This document shows, in pieces, positions 9,378-16,158 of a stretch of 64,000 nt of DNA. The notes beneath the pieces were generated by a model. The model did not search any database, was not told the DNA's origin, and saw only the letters and a list, made by a program, of their open reading frames with translations. Position 1 is the first letter of the stretch. Each line of letters opens with the position of its first letter. Location of the stretch: NCBI RefSeq assembly GCF_017676385.1, contig NZ_JAFFZN010000016.1:62001-126000 (forward strand), written 5' to 3'. The position numbers and the translations under genes are program-made. Origin of the DNA: Streptomyces spirodelae. GTDB taxonomy: Bacteria; Actinomycetota; Actinomycetes; Streptomycetales; Streptomycetaceae.

Positions 9378-10112
9378 ATGAGCCTGCTGCGCGACCACGA
9401 CCTGGCCCGCGCCTTCGACCACGCCTCCCGCACCTACGACAGCCTCACCTCCCTCAACCCCGGCTACCACACCGACCTCCTGCGCTCGGCCCGCCGTCTC
9501 GGGCTCCCCGACGGCGGAGCCGGACTGCATCTCCTCGACATCGGCTGCGGCACCGGCGCCTCCACCCGGGCTCTGCTCAGGGCCGCGCCGCGGGCCCGGA
9601 TCACCGCCGTGGACGCGTCCGCCGGCATGCTGCGTCGCGCGCTGGCCAAGCCGTGGCCCGCGCGTGTGCGCTTTCTCCACCTGACCGCCGAGGAACTCGC
9701 GACGGCCGGCGAAGGCCCCTTCGACGCCGTCTTCGCCGCCTACTTGTTCCGCAACGTCACCGATCCGGACGCGGTCCTGCGGAGCGTTCGGAGTCTGCTG
9801 CGGCCGGGCGGGCGTCTCACCGCCCACGAGTACAGCCTCAGCGGCTCGCGGGTGCACCGAGCGCTGTGGACGGCGGTGTGCCACGGGCTCGTCATCCCCG
9901 CGGGCACGCTCCTCGGCGACCGTGCCCTGTACCGCCATCTGTGGCACAGCGTCCTCGCCTTCGACACCGCCCCCGCCTTCGCCGCCCGGCTGGGCCGTAC
10001 CGGCCTGACCTCGGTGCGTGTCGCTCCCGTCGCCGGATGGCAGACGGGCATCGTGCACACCTTCCTCGCCCGCAACGGCGGCACGCCCACCGCGAGAAAG
10101 GACGAGCAATGA
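9378..10112 (+). CDS. crtT: Class I SAM-dependent methyltransferase CrtT
   Basis: 244 residues. SAM-binding motif I is LLDIGCGTGAS at residues 52-62, post-I acidic residue in ITAVDASAGML, and a UbiE/Coq5-like motif region DAVFAAYLFRNVTDPDAVL with LLRPGGRL. CrtT is named from its fixed place between crtY and crtU in Streptomyces carotenoid clusters; its exact substrate is not established from sequence, and CrtU alone carries the desaturase/methyl-migration role. The ATG follows crtY by 7 bases; the TGA overlaps the crtU ATG (ATGA). Confidence 0.82.
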   Translation: MSLLRDHDLARAFDHASRTYDSLTSLNPGYHTDLLRSARRLGLPDGGAGLHLLDIGCGTGASTRALLRAAPRARITAVDASAGMLRRALAKPWPARVRFLHLTAEELATAGEGPFDAVFAAYLFRNVTDPDAVLRSVRSLLRPGGRLTAHEYSLSGSRVHRALWTAVCHGLVIPAGTLLGDRALYRHLWHSVLAFDTAPAFAARLGRTGLTSVRVAPVAGWQTGIVHTFLARNGGTPTARKDEQ

Positions 10113-11695
10113 CCGCCCGGCGCACTCCTGCCGCCCGCCGCACTCCTGCCGCCCGGCGGGGCCGGGACCGCAAGGCGGAGATCCTGTTCCCCGCACCCGG
10201 CGCGGAGCGCTTCCGACGTGGGGACGAGCCGTCCGTCGCGGTGATCGGTGGCGGAATCGCCGGTCTGGCCGCGGCCACCCTGCTGGCCGAACGCGGCGCC
10301 CACGTGACCCTGTACGAGAAGGAGGGCTCGCTCGGCGGCCGGCTCTCCGGTCGGCGCACCAGGCTGGCGGACGGCTCCGCGGTGACCATGACCCGCGGTT
10401 TCCACGCCTTCTTCCGTCAGTACTACAACCTCCGCGGCCTGCTCCGCCGCACCGACCCCGGCCTCGCACGGCTCATCCCGCTGCCCGACTACCCCCTGCG
10501 GCACAGCGGCGGCCTGACCGACAGCTTCGCCCACATCCCGAGGACCCCACCCCTCAGCGCGTTCGGCTTCGCCGCCCTCAGCCCTACCTTCCGTCTGCGG
10601 GACCTGGCCACCATGGACGCCCGGGCCGCACTCCCGCTCTTCGACGTGCGCGTACCCGAGGTCTACGCACGCTTCGACAGTGTCACCGCCACCCGAATCC
10701 TGGAAGCGGTGCGCTTCCCGGAGGCCGCGCACCACCTGGCCTTCGAGGTGTTCTCGCGCAGCTTCTTCGCCGACCCGAGTGAACTGTCGGCCGCCGAACT
10801 GCTGTTGATGTTCCACATCTACTTTCTCGGATCGGCCGAGGGCCTGCTCTTCGACGTGCCGAGCGAGCCCTTCCCCCAGGCGCTCTGGGACCCGCTCGGC
10901 GACTACCTCCAGCACCTCGGCGCGGACGTGCGCACCGGCACCTCCGTGCACGAGATCGTTCCCCACGACGGCGGTGGTGCAAAGGTGCGTACCGACGCCG
11001 GTACCGACCTCCACCAGGCAGTGGTGCTCGCTCTCGACACCGGGGGGCTGCGGCAGATCGTCGCCGCGTCACCCCGCCTCGGCACCTCTGCCTGGCGTGA
11101 CGGCATCGCCGCACTGCGCACCGCACCGCCCTTCCTCGTCTCCCGGCTCTGGCTCGACCGGCCGGTCCGCTCCAAGAGGCCCGGATTCCTCGGCACCAGC
11201 GGCTACGGCGGGTTGGACAACATCAGCACTCTGGAGCGGTACGAGGGCGAGGCCGCCCGCTGGGCCGCGCGGTCCGGGGGATCAGTCGTGGAACTGCACG
11301 CCTACGCCGTCGATCCCGCGGCCGAGCAGAAGGACGTGCAGGACATGCTCATCGACCGACTCCACCAGGTGTACCCGGAGACCCGCGAGGCGCGCATCGT
11401 CGACTCCCGGCACGAGTGGCGCTCGGACTGCCCGCTCTTCGAAGTCGGCTCCCACCAACAGCGCCCCACCGTGCGCACTCCCCACCCATGGCTGACCCTG
11501 GCCGGTGACACGATCCGCTGCGACCTGCCCGTCGCCCTCATGGAACGGGCAGCCACCACCGGCTTCCTGGCGGCCAACGCACTGCTCGCCGACCGGGGTG
11601 TACGGGGGCAAGTGCTGTGGACGGTCCCGCGGTCGGGCCGTTCCGCCCTGCTCCGGGCGCTCGGGGCGGTCGCGGGACGCCGCCCTTCCTCCTGA
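10109..11695 (+). CDS. crtU: Beta-carotene desaturase/methylase CrtU (isorenieratene synthase)
   Basis: 528 residues, phytoene-desaturase-like FAD oxidoreductase. FAD motif VAVIGGGIAGLAAATLLAE at about 43-61, then GGRLSGRR and the family segment TRGFHAFFRQYYNLRGLLRR. CrtU converts the beta-ionone rings of beta-carotene to aromatic rings with methyl migration, giving beta-isorenieratene and isorenieratene. The N-terminus has two copies of RRTPAA encoded by an 18-base tandem repeat (about 10118-10158), likely a recent slippage duplication. It ends the rightward arm and converges on the DUF5914 gene 57 bases away. Confidence 0.88.
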   Translation: MTARRTPAARRTPAARRGRDRKAEILFPAPGAERFRRGDEPSVAVIGGGIAGLAAATLLAERGAHVTLYEKEGSLGGRLSGRRTRLADGSAVTMTRGFHAFFRQYYNLRGLLRRTDPGLARLIPLPDYPLRHSGGLTDSFAHIPRTPPLSAFGFAALSPTFRLRDLATMDARAALPLFDVRVPEVYARFDSVTATRILEAVRFPEAAHHLAFEVFSRSFFADPSELSAAELLLMFHIYFLGSAEGLLFDVPSEPFPQALWDPLGDYLQHLGADVRTGTSVHEIVPHDGGGAKVRTDAGTDLHQAVVLALDTGGLRQIVAASPRLGTSAWRDGIAALRTAPPFLVSRLWLDRPVRSKRPGFLGTSGYGGLDNISTLERYEGEAARWAARSGGSVVELHAYAVDPAAEQKDVQDMLIDRLHQVYPETREARIVDSRHEWRSDCPLFEVGSHQQRPTVRTPHPWLTLAGDTIRCDLPVALMERAATTGFLAANALLADRGVRGQVLWTVPRSGRSALLRALGAVAGRRPSS

Positions 11696-11752
11696 CCCTC
11701 CGCCTGACCCGTGGCATCCCGCACGCCGGTGTGGGATGCCACCGGTGCGGGC

Positions 11753-12766
11753 TCATCCAGGGAACCGCCCGGTGCTGCGCAGCGTCCAGCGCCGTTGGGC
11801 GTAGGCCAGATCGTCGCGCCACAGGCGCCCGGCCGTACGGCGCATGAGTGGTCGCAGCACGGGGGCCACGGCTCGGGCGAGGGCGAAGCCCGGCCGCTGG
11901 GAAGTGGCGACCATCGCCTCCACCACGGCGGTGCGCGGATGATCGTGGTTCAGCCTCGTCAGCGGTGTCGCGTGCGTCTCCACCACGGACGTGCTGCCTT
12001 CGCCGCCGGTGATGCGCATCACGACCGTGCGCGGCTCCGGCGCGGTGAACTCGGCCCGCACCGGGACCACCAGACGCCCGGCCACCCGGAAGGAGACATC
12101 GACGACGAAGGCGTCGTCGTCCTCCCCGCCACGGGGTTCCCGCACCACCGACAGGTCGACGAACGAGTACGGGTGGAACCACGAGCCGTGCCACGGATCG
12201 AGCCGGTTGGCCACCACGTCCTGCGGCTCGCACCGCCCCACCGCCGTGAACACCGCGTCCACACCGCTCCCTGCCACGGGGCGCTCAGGCACCACCGGGA
12301 GCTCAGTGGGCTCCTCCCCGCCCACCTCGTCCAGCCGTACCCAGACGAGTACGCCGTCGTCGTGCACGGGGAACGGCTGCCAGCCACCGGACGCGGAACC
12401 GTCCAGGGCAAGGCCGTGCCAGTGGCACACCAGAGTGCCGCACACCACCCGGCTGTCGCGCAGAGGAGCCCCGAGGTGCGGGCAGACGCCCGGCCCCGCG
12501 CGCAGCCCACCGTCGTCCGAACGCCACAGCACGACCTCCAGGCCACCGACCGTCCTGCCGTACGGGCGGTCGCCCGCGCGCACCTCCCGGGAGGCGCCGA
12601 CCACGAACCAGTTGCCGGACGGCCGGGCCGACGCCCGCTCGAGCGCGTCGGCGACGAGTGCCGGCCGCGCCTGACGCCAGGTCGGTGCCTGCGCCGCCCA
12701 GTCCGGGCCGGAGGGCCGACGTCGCAACGGCGGGGACCAGCGCTTGCCGCCCATTCGCTCACTCAC
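11753..12766 (-). CDS. Rieske [2Fe-2S] protein, DUF5914 type, of the carotenoid cluster
   Basis: 337 residues. A complete Rieske site is visible: CPH, 16 residues, then CHWH, giving the C-x-H...C-x-x-H ligand set of a [2Fe-2S] cluster. The C-terminal two thirds resemble the catalytic part of ring-hydroxylating oxygenases (DPWHGSWFHPYSFVDL supplies possible His/Asp iron ligands). Family membership and its place directly after crtB suggest a carotenoid-modifying oxygenase, for instance hydroxylation of the aromatic carotenoid; the reaction is unproven. The GTG at 12766 overlaps the crtB stop (GTGA); an in-frame ATG at 12754 is an alternative start. Confidence 0.78.
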   Translation of the reverse strand: MSERMGGKRWSPPLRRRPSGPDWAAQAPTWRQARPALVADALERASARPSGNWFVVGASREVRAGDRPYGRTVGGLEVVLWRSDDGGLRAGPGVCPHLGAPLRDSRVVCGTLVCHWHGLALDGSASGGWQPFPVHDDGVLVWVRLDEVGGEEPTELPVVPERPVAGSGVDAVFTAVGRCEPQDVVANRLDPWHGSWFHPYSFVDLSVVREPRGGEDDDAFVVDVSFRVAGRLVVPVRAEFTAPEPRTVVMRITGGEGSTSVVETHATPLTRLNHDHPRTAVVEAMVATSQRPGFALARAVAPVLRPLMRRTAGRLWRDDLAYAQRRWTLRSTGRFPG

Positions 12767-13761
12767 CGCGCCGCGCCCTTCTCCTCGGCTGCTCGACGGG
12801 GCTGCCACAACCGCCCGGCGCGTGCGCGAGCGTGCCACCGGGCACCGGCCACGCGCAGCACACCCGCCGCGGCGACGGTCGCACGACGCCGACGGGACAC
12901 CACCGCACGACGGTGCAGCACGGTGTAGTCCTGCTCGGCGATCGCGTCGAGAATCCCGCCGTAGAGGGTGAACGCGGCACGGATGCAGGGACGCACCCGC
13001 GGATCGAGCATGGCGATGCCCGGCTCCGCCGCCCGGTACATCTTTCGCGTCATGGCCTCCGCCGCGACGAGAGCGGCCCGGATCCGGGGGTCACGGCGTC
13101 CAGTGCGTCGGCTCCACTCCAGCAGGGGCCTGTCCACACCGTTTGCCGCCAGCAGATCGCCGGGCAGGTAGACGCGGCCCCGGTCGAGATCCTCACCCAC
13201 GTCGCGCAGGAAATTGGTGAGCTGGAAGGCCACACCGAGCGCCGCCGCGTGCGGTTCCGCCTCCTCCCGGGCCGTGACAGTGCCGAGGACCGGCAGCATC
13301 TGCAGACCGATCACTGCCGCCGAACCATGCACGTACCTCTGCAGATCAGCGTAGGTGGGGTAGTCCGTGACGGTCAGGTCGGCACGCATCGAGGACAGGA
13401 AGTCGGCGAAGAGCGCATGACCGATGTCGAACCGGTCGGCGGTGTCGACGACGGCCCGGACCACCGGTTCGCCGCTGCCGGCGCCGGTACGCAGTCCGTC
13501 AGCGAGATCGTCCTCCAGACGACGCAGCAGCCGGTCGCGCTCCTCGGTCGTATGGTGCCGGTCGAGGTCGTCCACGATGTCGTCGGCCCAGCGGGCGAAG
13601 CCGTACAGGGCGTGCACGGCCGAGCGTCGTTCGAGCGGCAGGAGACGGGTGGCCAGGAAGTAGGTCCTGCCGTGGCGGGCGTTGAGCCGACGGCACTGCG
13701 CGTAGGCAGCACGGAGCGCGGGGTCGGTGATCCGGGCCGCGTCCAGTTCACGACGGGACAT
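12763..13761 (-). CDS. crtB: Phytoene synthase CrtB
   Basis: 332 residues, squalene/phytoene synthase family, condensing two GGPP to phytoene. First Asp-rich motif is ADDIVDD (within FARWADDIVDDLDR), second is LRDVGEDLDRGRVYLP, both with the Mg-diphosphate-binding aspartates. The ATG at 13761 (MSRRELDAARITDP) was chosen because it fits the usual N-terminus; it lies 14 bases inside the end of crtI, so the genes are coupled. The C-terminal region (RRAVVSRRRRATVAAAGVL) is a basic tail. Confidence 0.92.
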   Translation of the reverse strand: MSRRELDAARITDPALRAAYAQCRRLNARHGRTYFLATRLLPLERRSAVHALYGFARWADDIVDDLDRHHTTEERDRLLRRLEDDLADGLRTGAGSGEPVVRAVVDTADRFDIGHALFADFLSSMRADLTVTDYPTYADLQRYVHGSAAVIGLQMLPVLGTVTAREEAEPHAAALGVAFQLTNFLRDVGEDLDRGRVYLPGDLLAANGVDRPLLEWSRRTGRRDPRIRAALVAAEAMTRKMYRAAEPGIAMLDPRVRPCIRAAFTLYGGILDAIAEQDYTVLHRRAVVSRRRRATVAAAGVLRVAGARWHARARAGRLWQPRRAAEEKGAAR

Positions 13762-15346
13762 CAGTACCCGCCGGAGCCGGAGCCGCAGATGTGTCCGCCG
13801 TGGCCAGGGACGGGCGCGCTCGTGCGGACCGGCGGCCGGTGACGCCTGTGCCACCGGTGACGCCTGTGCCGCCGGTGACGCGCGCGGCCGCGAGTTTGCC
13901 GCTGATGAGTACGGTCGGTACGCCGACGCCCGGAGTCGTCCCGCATCCGGCGAGTACCACGTTCTCCACCTCTCGTGGGAGGTTGCGCGGGCGGAACGGT
14001 CCGGTCTGGGCGAACGTGTGGGAGACCGAGAAGGGACTGCCGGCCGCATGGCCCTGCCCTGCCCAGTCGAGCGGCGTCACCAGGAGCTCTTCCTGGACGC
14101 TGTCCGCGAACCCGCCCAGGCCCCGGCGCTCCAGTTCCTCGACCAGGCGGTCGCGGTATCGGGGGCCGAGCTCCCGCCATGTGGCGGCCGCGGGACCGAC
14201 AGTGGTGTTGGGGCAGGGGGCGAGGACATAGTGGAGGTGGCGTCCCGGCGGCGCCAGGGCGGGATCGTGTGCGGTGGGGCGGGTGATCAACAGCGAGGGG
14301 TCGCTCATCAGCTCGCCCGCACGGGTCAGCTCGTCGAACGTGCGCTCCCACGCGGCGCCGAAGGAGATCGTGTGGTGGGCGAGGTGGGGCCAGGTACGGT
14401 CCGTGCCCGCGTGCAGGATCACAGCGGACGGTGAGTGACGCAGCCGTGCCGGACGCCGTGGCCGGCGTCCCAGCAGTCCGTAGGCAGCGGGCAGCTCACA
14501 CGTCAGCACCACCGCGTCGCAGGGGATTCGCTCGCCAGAGGTCAGGCGGACAGCACGCACACGGTCTGCCGAGCGCTCCAGTGTGCACACTTCGGCGGTC
14601 CAGCGCAGATCGGCGCCCGCTTGTGCGGCAGCGTCGGCCATGGCGCGCGGGAGCGCGTGCATGCCGCCCTTCGGAAACCAGACGCCGGCCACGGTGTCCA
14701 TGTACGCGATCACCGCGTAGGCCGCGAGTGCCCGGGCGGGGGCCACGCCGACATACAGCGACTGGAAGGAGAAGACGCGGCGCAGGCGGTCGTCGGAGAG
14801 GAAGCGGCGGATACGGCCGTCCAGCCGTCCGAACCCGCCCAGCGCCGCCAGCCGCGCCAGATCCGGGTGCAGGAGTTGGAAGGGTGAGTCGAAGTTCGTG
14901 TCGATGAAGCGGCGCATCTGCGCCCGGTACAGCCGCCCCAGCCACTGCCGCAGCTCGCGGTAGCCGGCCGCCTGTGCCGGTCCGGCGAAGCGCCGCACCT
15001 CCGCCTCCATCGCCGCACCGTCGGTGTGTACGTCGAGCGCGGACCCGTCCGCGAAGCAGGCCCGGTAGGCCGGATGAAGAGCCGTCAGCTCGACGCGGCG
15101 GTGGAGGCTGTCGCCGACGGCGGCGAACGCCTCGTCGGCCAGGTGCGGCATGGTCAGCACCGTCGGGCCGGTGTCGATCTCGTATCCGCCCAGGCGCACC
15201 CGTCCGGCCCGGCCGCCAGGACCGGCGTCCCGTTCGACGACGGTGACCCGGCGGCCCGCACCCAGCAGGTGCAGGGCGCAGGCCAGTCCGGACAGCCCGG
15301 CACCCACCACGACGACATGGTCGGTCGGCCCCGGCACCCGCTTCAC
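13748..15346 (-). CDS. crtI: Phytoene desaturase CrtI
   Basis: 532 residues, bacterial CrtI-type desaturase turning phytoene into lycopene in four steps. N-terminal FAD motif VVVVGAGLSGLACALHLL and GPGGRAGRVRLGGYEIDTGPTV; near the C-terminus the second FAD signature NVVLAGCGTTPGVGVPTVLISGKLAA. Start GTG at 15346 is preceded by GGAGGAGG and overlaps the stop of an upstream 40-residue ORF. The tail carries TGGTGV tandem repeats followed by an Ala/Pro-rich end, an unusual low-complexity extension that also covers the crtB start. Confidence 0.92.
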   Translation of the reverse strand: MKRVPGPTDHVVVVGAGLSGLACALHLLGAGRRVTVVERDAGPGGRAGRVRLGGYEIDTGPTVLTMPHLADEAFAAVGDSLHRRVELTALHPAYRACFADGSALDVHTDGAAMEAEVRRFAGPAQAAGYRELRQWLGRLYRAQMRRFIDTNFDSPFQLLHPDLARLAALGGFGRLDGRIRRFLSDDRLRRVFSFQSLYVGVAPARALAAYAVIAYMDTVAGVWFPKGGMHALPRAMADAAAQAGADLRWTAEVCTLERSADRVRAVRLTSGERIPCDAVVLTCELPAAYGLLGRRPRRPARLRHSPSAVILHAGTDRTWPHLAHHTISFGAAWERTFDELTRAGELMSDPSLLITRPTAHDPALAPPGRHLHYVLAPCPNTTVGPAAATWRELGPRYRDRLVEELERRGLGGFADSVQEELLVTPLDWAGQGHAAGSPFSVSHTFAQTGPFRPRNLPREVENVVLAGCGTTPGVGVPTVLISGKLAAARVTGGTGVTGGTGVTGRRSARARPSLATADTSAAPAPAGTDVPS

Positions 15347-15465
15347 GCGACCTCCTCCGCACGGCGCGGAGCCACGCCGGCCGCGCGCCGGACCGGCGCG
15401 CCGAACTCCCGGCGTACGGCCGGGCGGTCGACCTGGGTGGCCACCCTCGGCGGCATCGTGGGCAT
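15343..15465 (-). CDS. 40-residue ORF coupled to crtI (leader or crtE remnant)
   Basis: ATG at 15465 preceded by AAGGGG about 10 bases upstream; the stop TGA overlaps the crtI GTG as GTGA. The product starts MPTMPPRVATQVDRPAV and ends RRAEEVA; it is basic, lacks any domain, and is not recognised. In many Streptomyces clusters crtE (GGPP synthase) sits directly before crtI; that gene is absent here and this short ORF occupies its place. It may be a residual N- or C-terminal piece after deletion, or simply a coupling leader. Neither reading can be settled from sequence alone. Confidence 0.4.
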   Translation of the reverse strand: MPTMPPRVATQVDRPAVRREFGAPVRRAAGVAPRRAEEVA

Positions 15466-15911
15466 GCGCACAACCCCTTCTCACTCCCGGTCACCTGCGC
15501 ACAGGTGCTTGCGCCGAGTGTCCTGATACGCATGCGATTCCTGCCCGGTACGGCACTCGTGCCGGGTTGTCTCACCCCAGTGGCCCAACAGCCCGAGGCC
15601 CATGGGCACCGACCCCGGGACACGAAAAAGCCCAGGGGCCGTCTGACGATGCGAGGCCGGCCCGTCTACTGGTGGGCGACCACGGAGCTGGTGGCGGTCG
15701 GAGTGGAGACAGGCCGACGTGCTGGGCTCGCCTCCGCAGACCTGAAGGGCCCGGTCGTCGGCCAACCACCTTGTAACGGGAGCCTGTTGGCCGTAGGGCA
15801 GAGGGGTGAGCAGCATACTTCCGCTCTCTGGCGGCGGGCGGACGCTTGTGGTTAGCTGCTGCGCGTCGGACCGGCCCTCGGCCGGTAACTTCGCGCAGAA
15901 CGGGGACGTTC
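15466..15911. other. Divergent intergenic region between the crtI arm and the RiPP precursor gene
   Basis: 446 bases without a supported gene. It holds the crtI-side inverted repeat at 15492-15507, an 8-base perfect inverted repeat CGGCCAAC/GTTGGCCG (15759-15766 and 15786-15793, 19-base spacer), and a 7-bp hairpin ACCGGCC-CTC-GGCCGGT (15870-15886) just upstream of the precursor ribosome site. A 68-codon frame here (to 15855) lacks a ribosome site and was not called. Confidence 0.5.
15492..15507. promoter_or_regulatory. Operator-like inverted repeat upstream of crtI arm
   Basis: CACCTG, 4 bases, CAGGTG: perfect 6-bp arms, 27 bases before the ATG of the short ORF that leads crtI. It shares the CACCT/AGGTG core with the repeat upstream of crtY at 7824-7846, so both arms may answer to one regulator. 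Confidence 0.4.
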
Positions 15912-15998
15912 ATGGCCAAGCGCATGCTGTTCAAGGCGGCGACCAAGCTGGGCATCACCGTCAAGGGGGCGGCCGGCGCCTACCCCTGGGTTCCGTAG
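15912..15998 (+). CDS. Candidate RiPP precursor peptide (28 residues) for the downstream P450
   Basis: ATG preceded by GGGGAC, with codon bias fitting the genome (most third positions G or C). The peptide has a basic, amphipathic leader (MAKRMLFKAATKLGI), a GAAG turn, and a C-terminal hexapeptide AYPWVP holding the only Tyr (24) and Trp (26). A P450 gene follows on the same strand. From memory, precursors of atropopeptides such as tryptorubin have this design: a leader of about 20 residues with Lys/Leu-rich helix, then a C-terminal aromatic core crosslinked by a single P450. I infer that AYPWVP or a part of it is the core, with Tyr and Trp as crosslink sites. No protease or transporter gene is adjacent; this is also usual for such mini-clusters. 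Confidence 0.65.
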   Translation: MAKRMLFKAATKLGITVKGAAGAYPWVP

Positions 15999-16026
15999 AC
16001 ATCTGTTGACGTAGACACCTGTTGAC
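15995..16026 (+). repeat. 16-base tandem direct repeat at the end of the precursor gene
   Basis: Two adjacent copies of GTAGACAYCTGTTGAC (15995-16010 and 16011-16026) differing at one base. The first copy begins inside the precursor's last codon and stop (ccG TAG). Confidence 0.8.
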
Positions 16027-16057
16027 CCCCTAGGCATCGCGCCACTGGCAGTTCCAC

Positions 16058-16095
16058 GGCGGCCCGGCCCTGGCACCCACCGGGGCCGGGCCGCC
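16058..16095 (+). terminator. Strong GC hairpin between precursor and P450 (terminator or attenuator)
   Basis: Perfect 13-bp stem, GGCGGCCCGGCCC (16058-16070) with its complement at 16083-16095 and a 12-base loop. No U-run follows, which is common in Streptomyces. Placed between a small structural gene and its enzyme, it would lower P450 expression relative to precursor or stabilise the precursor mRNA 3' end. Confidence 0.7.
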
Positions 16096-16107
16096 CGCGC
16101 CTGAGCT

Positions 16108-16149
16108 CTGCCAGCACTGTCCGGAGGACTGCCGGCACTGTCCGAAGGA
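16108..16149 (+). repeat. 21-base tandem repeat carrying the P450 ribosome-binding site
   Basis: Two adjacent copies, CTGCCAGCACTGTCCGGAGG(A) at 16108-16128 and a two-mismatch copy at 16129-16149. Each ends in a Shine-Dalgarno-like purine tract (GGAGGA, GAAGGA); the second, extended by GAGGG, serves the GTG at 16159. Confidence 0.75.
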
Positions 16150-16158
16150 GAGGGATCC

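Noticed and set aside
15505..15855. ORF on the plus strand between crtI and the precursor gene
   Set aside because: No ribosome site and no domain; overlaps the inverted repeats expected in a divergent promoter region.
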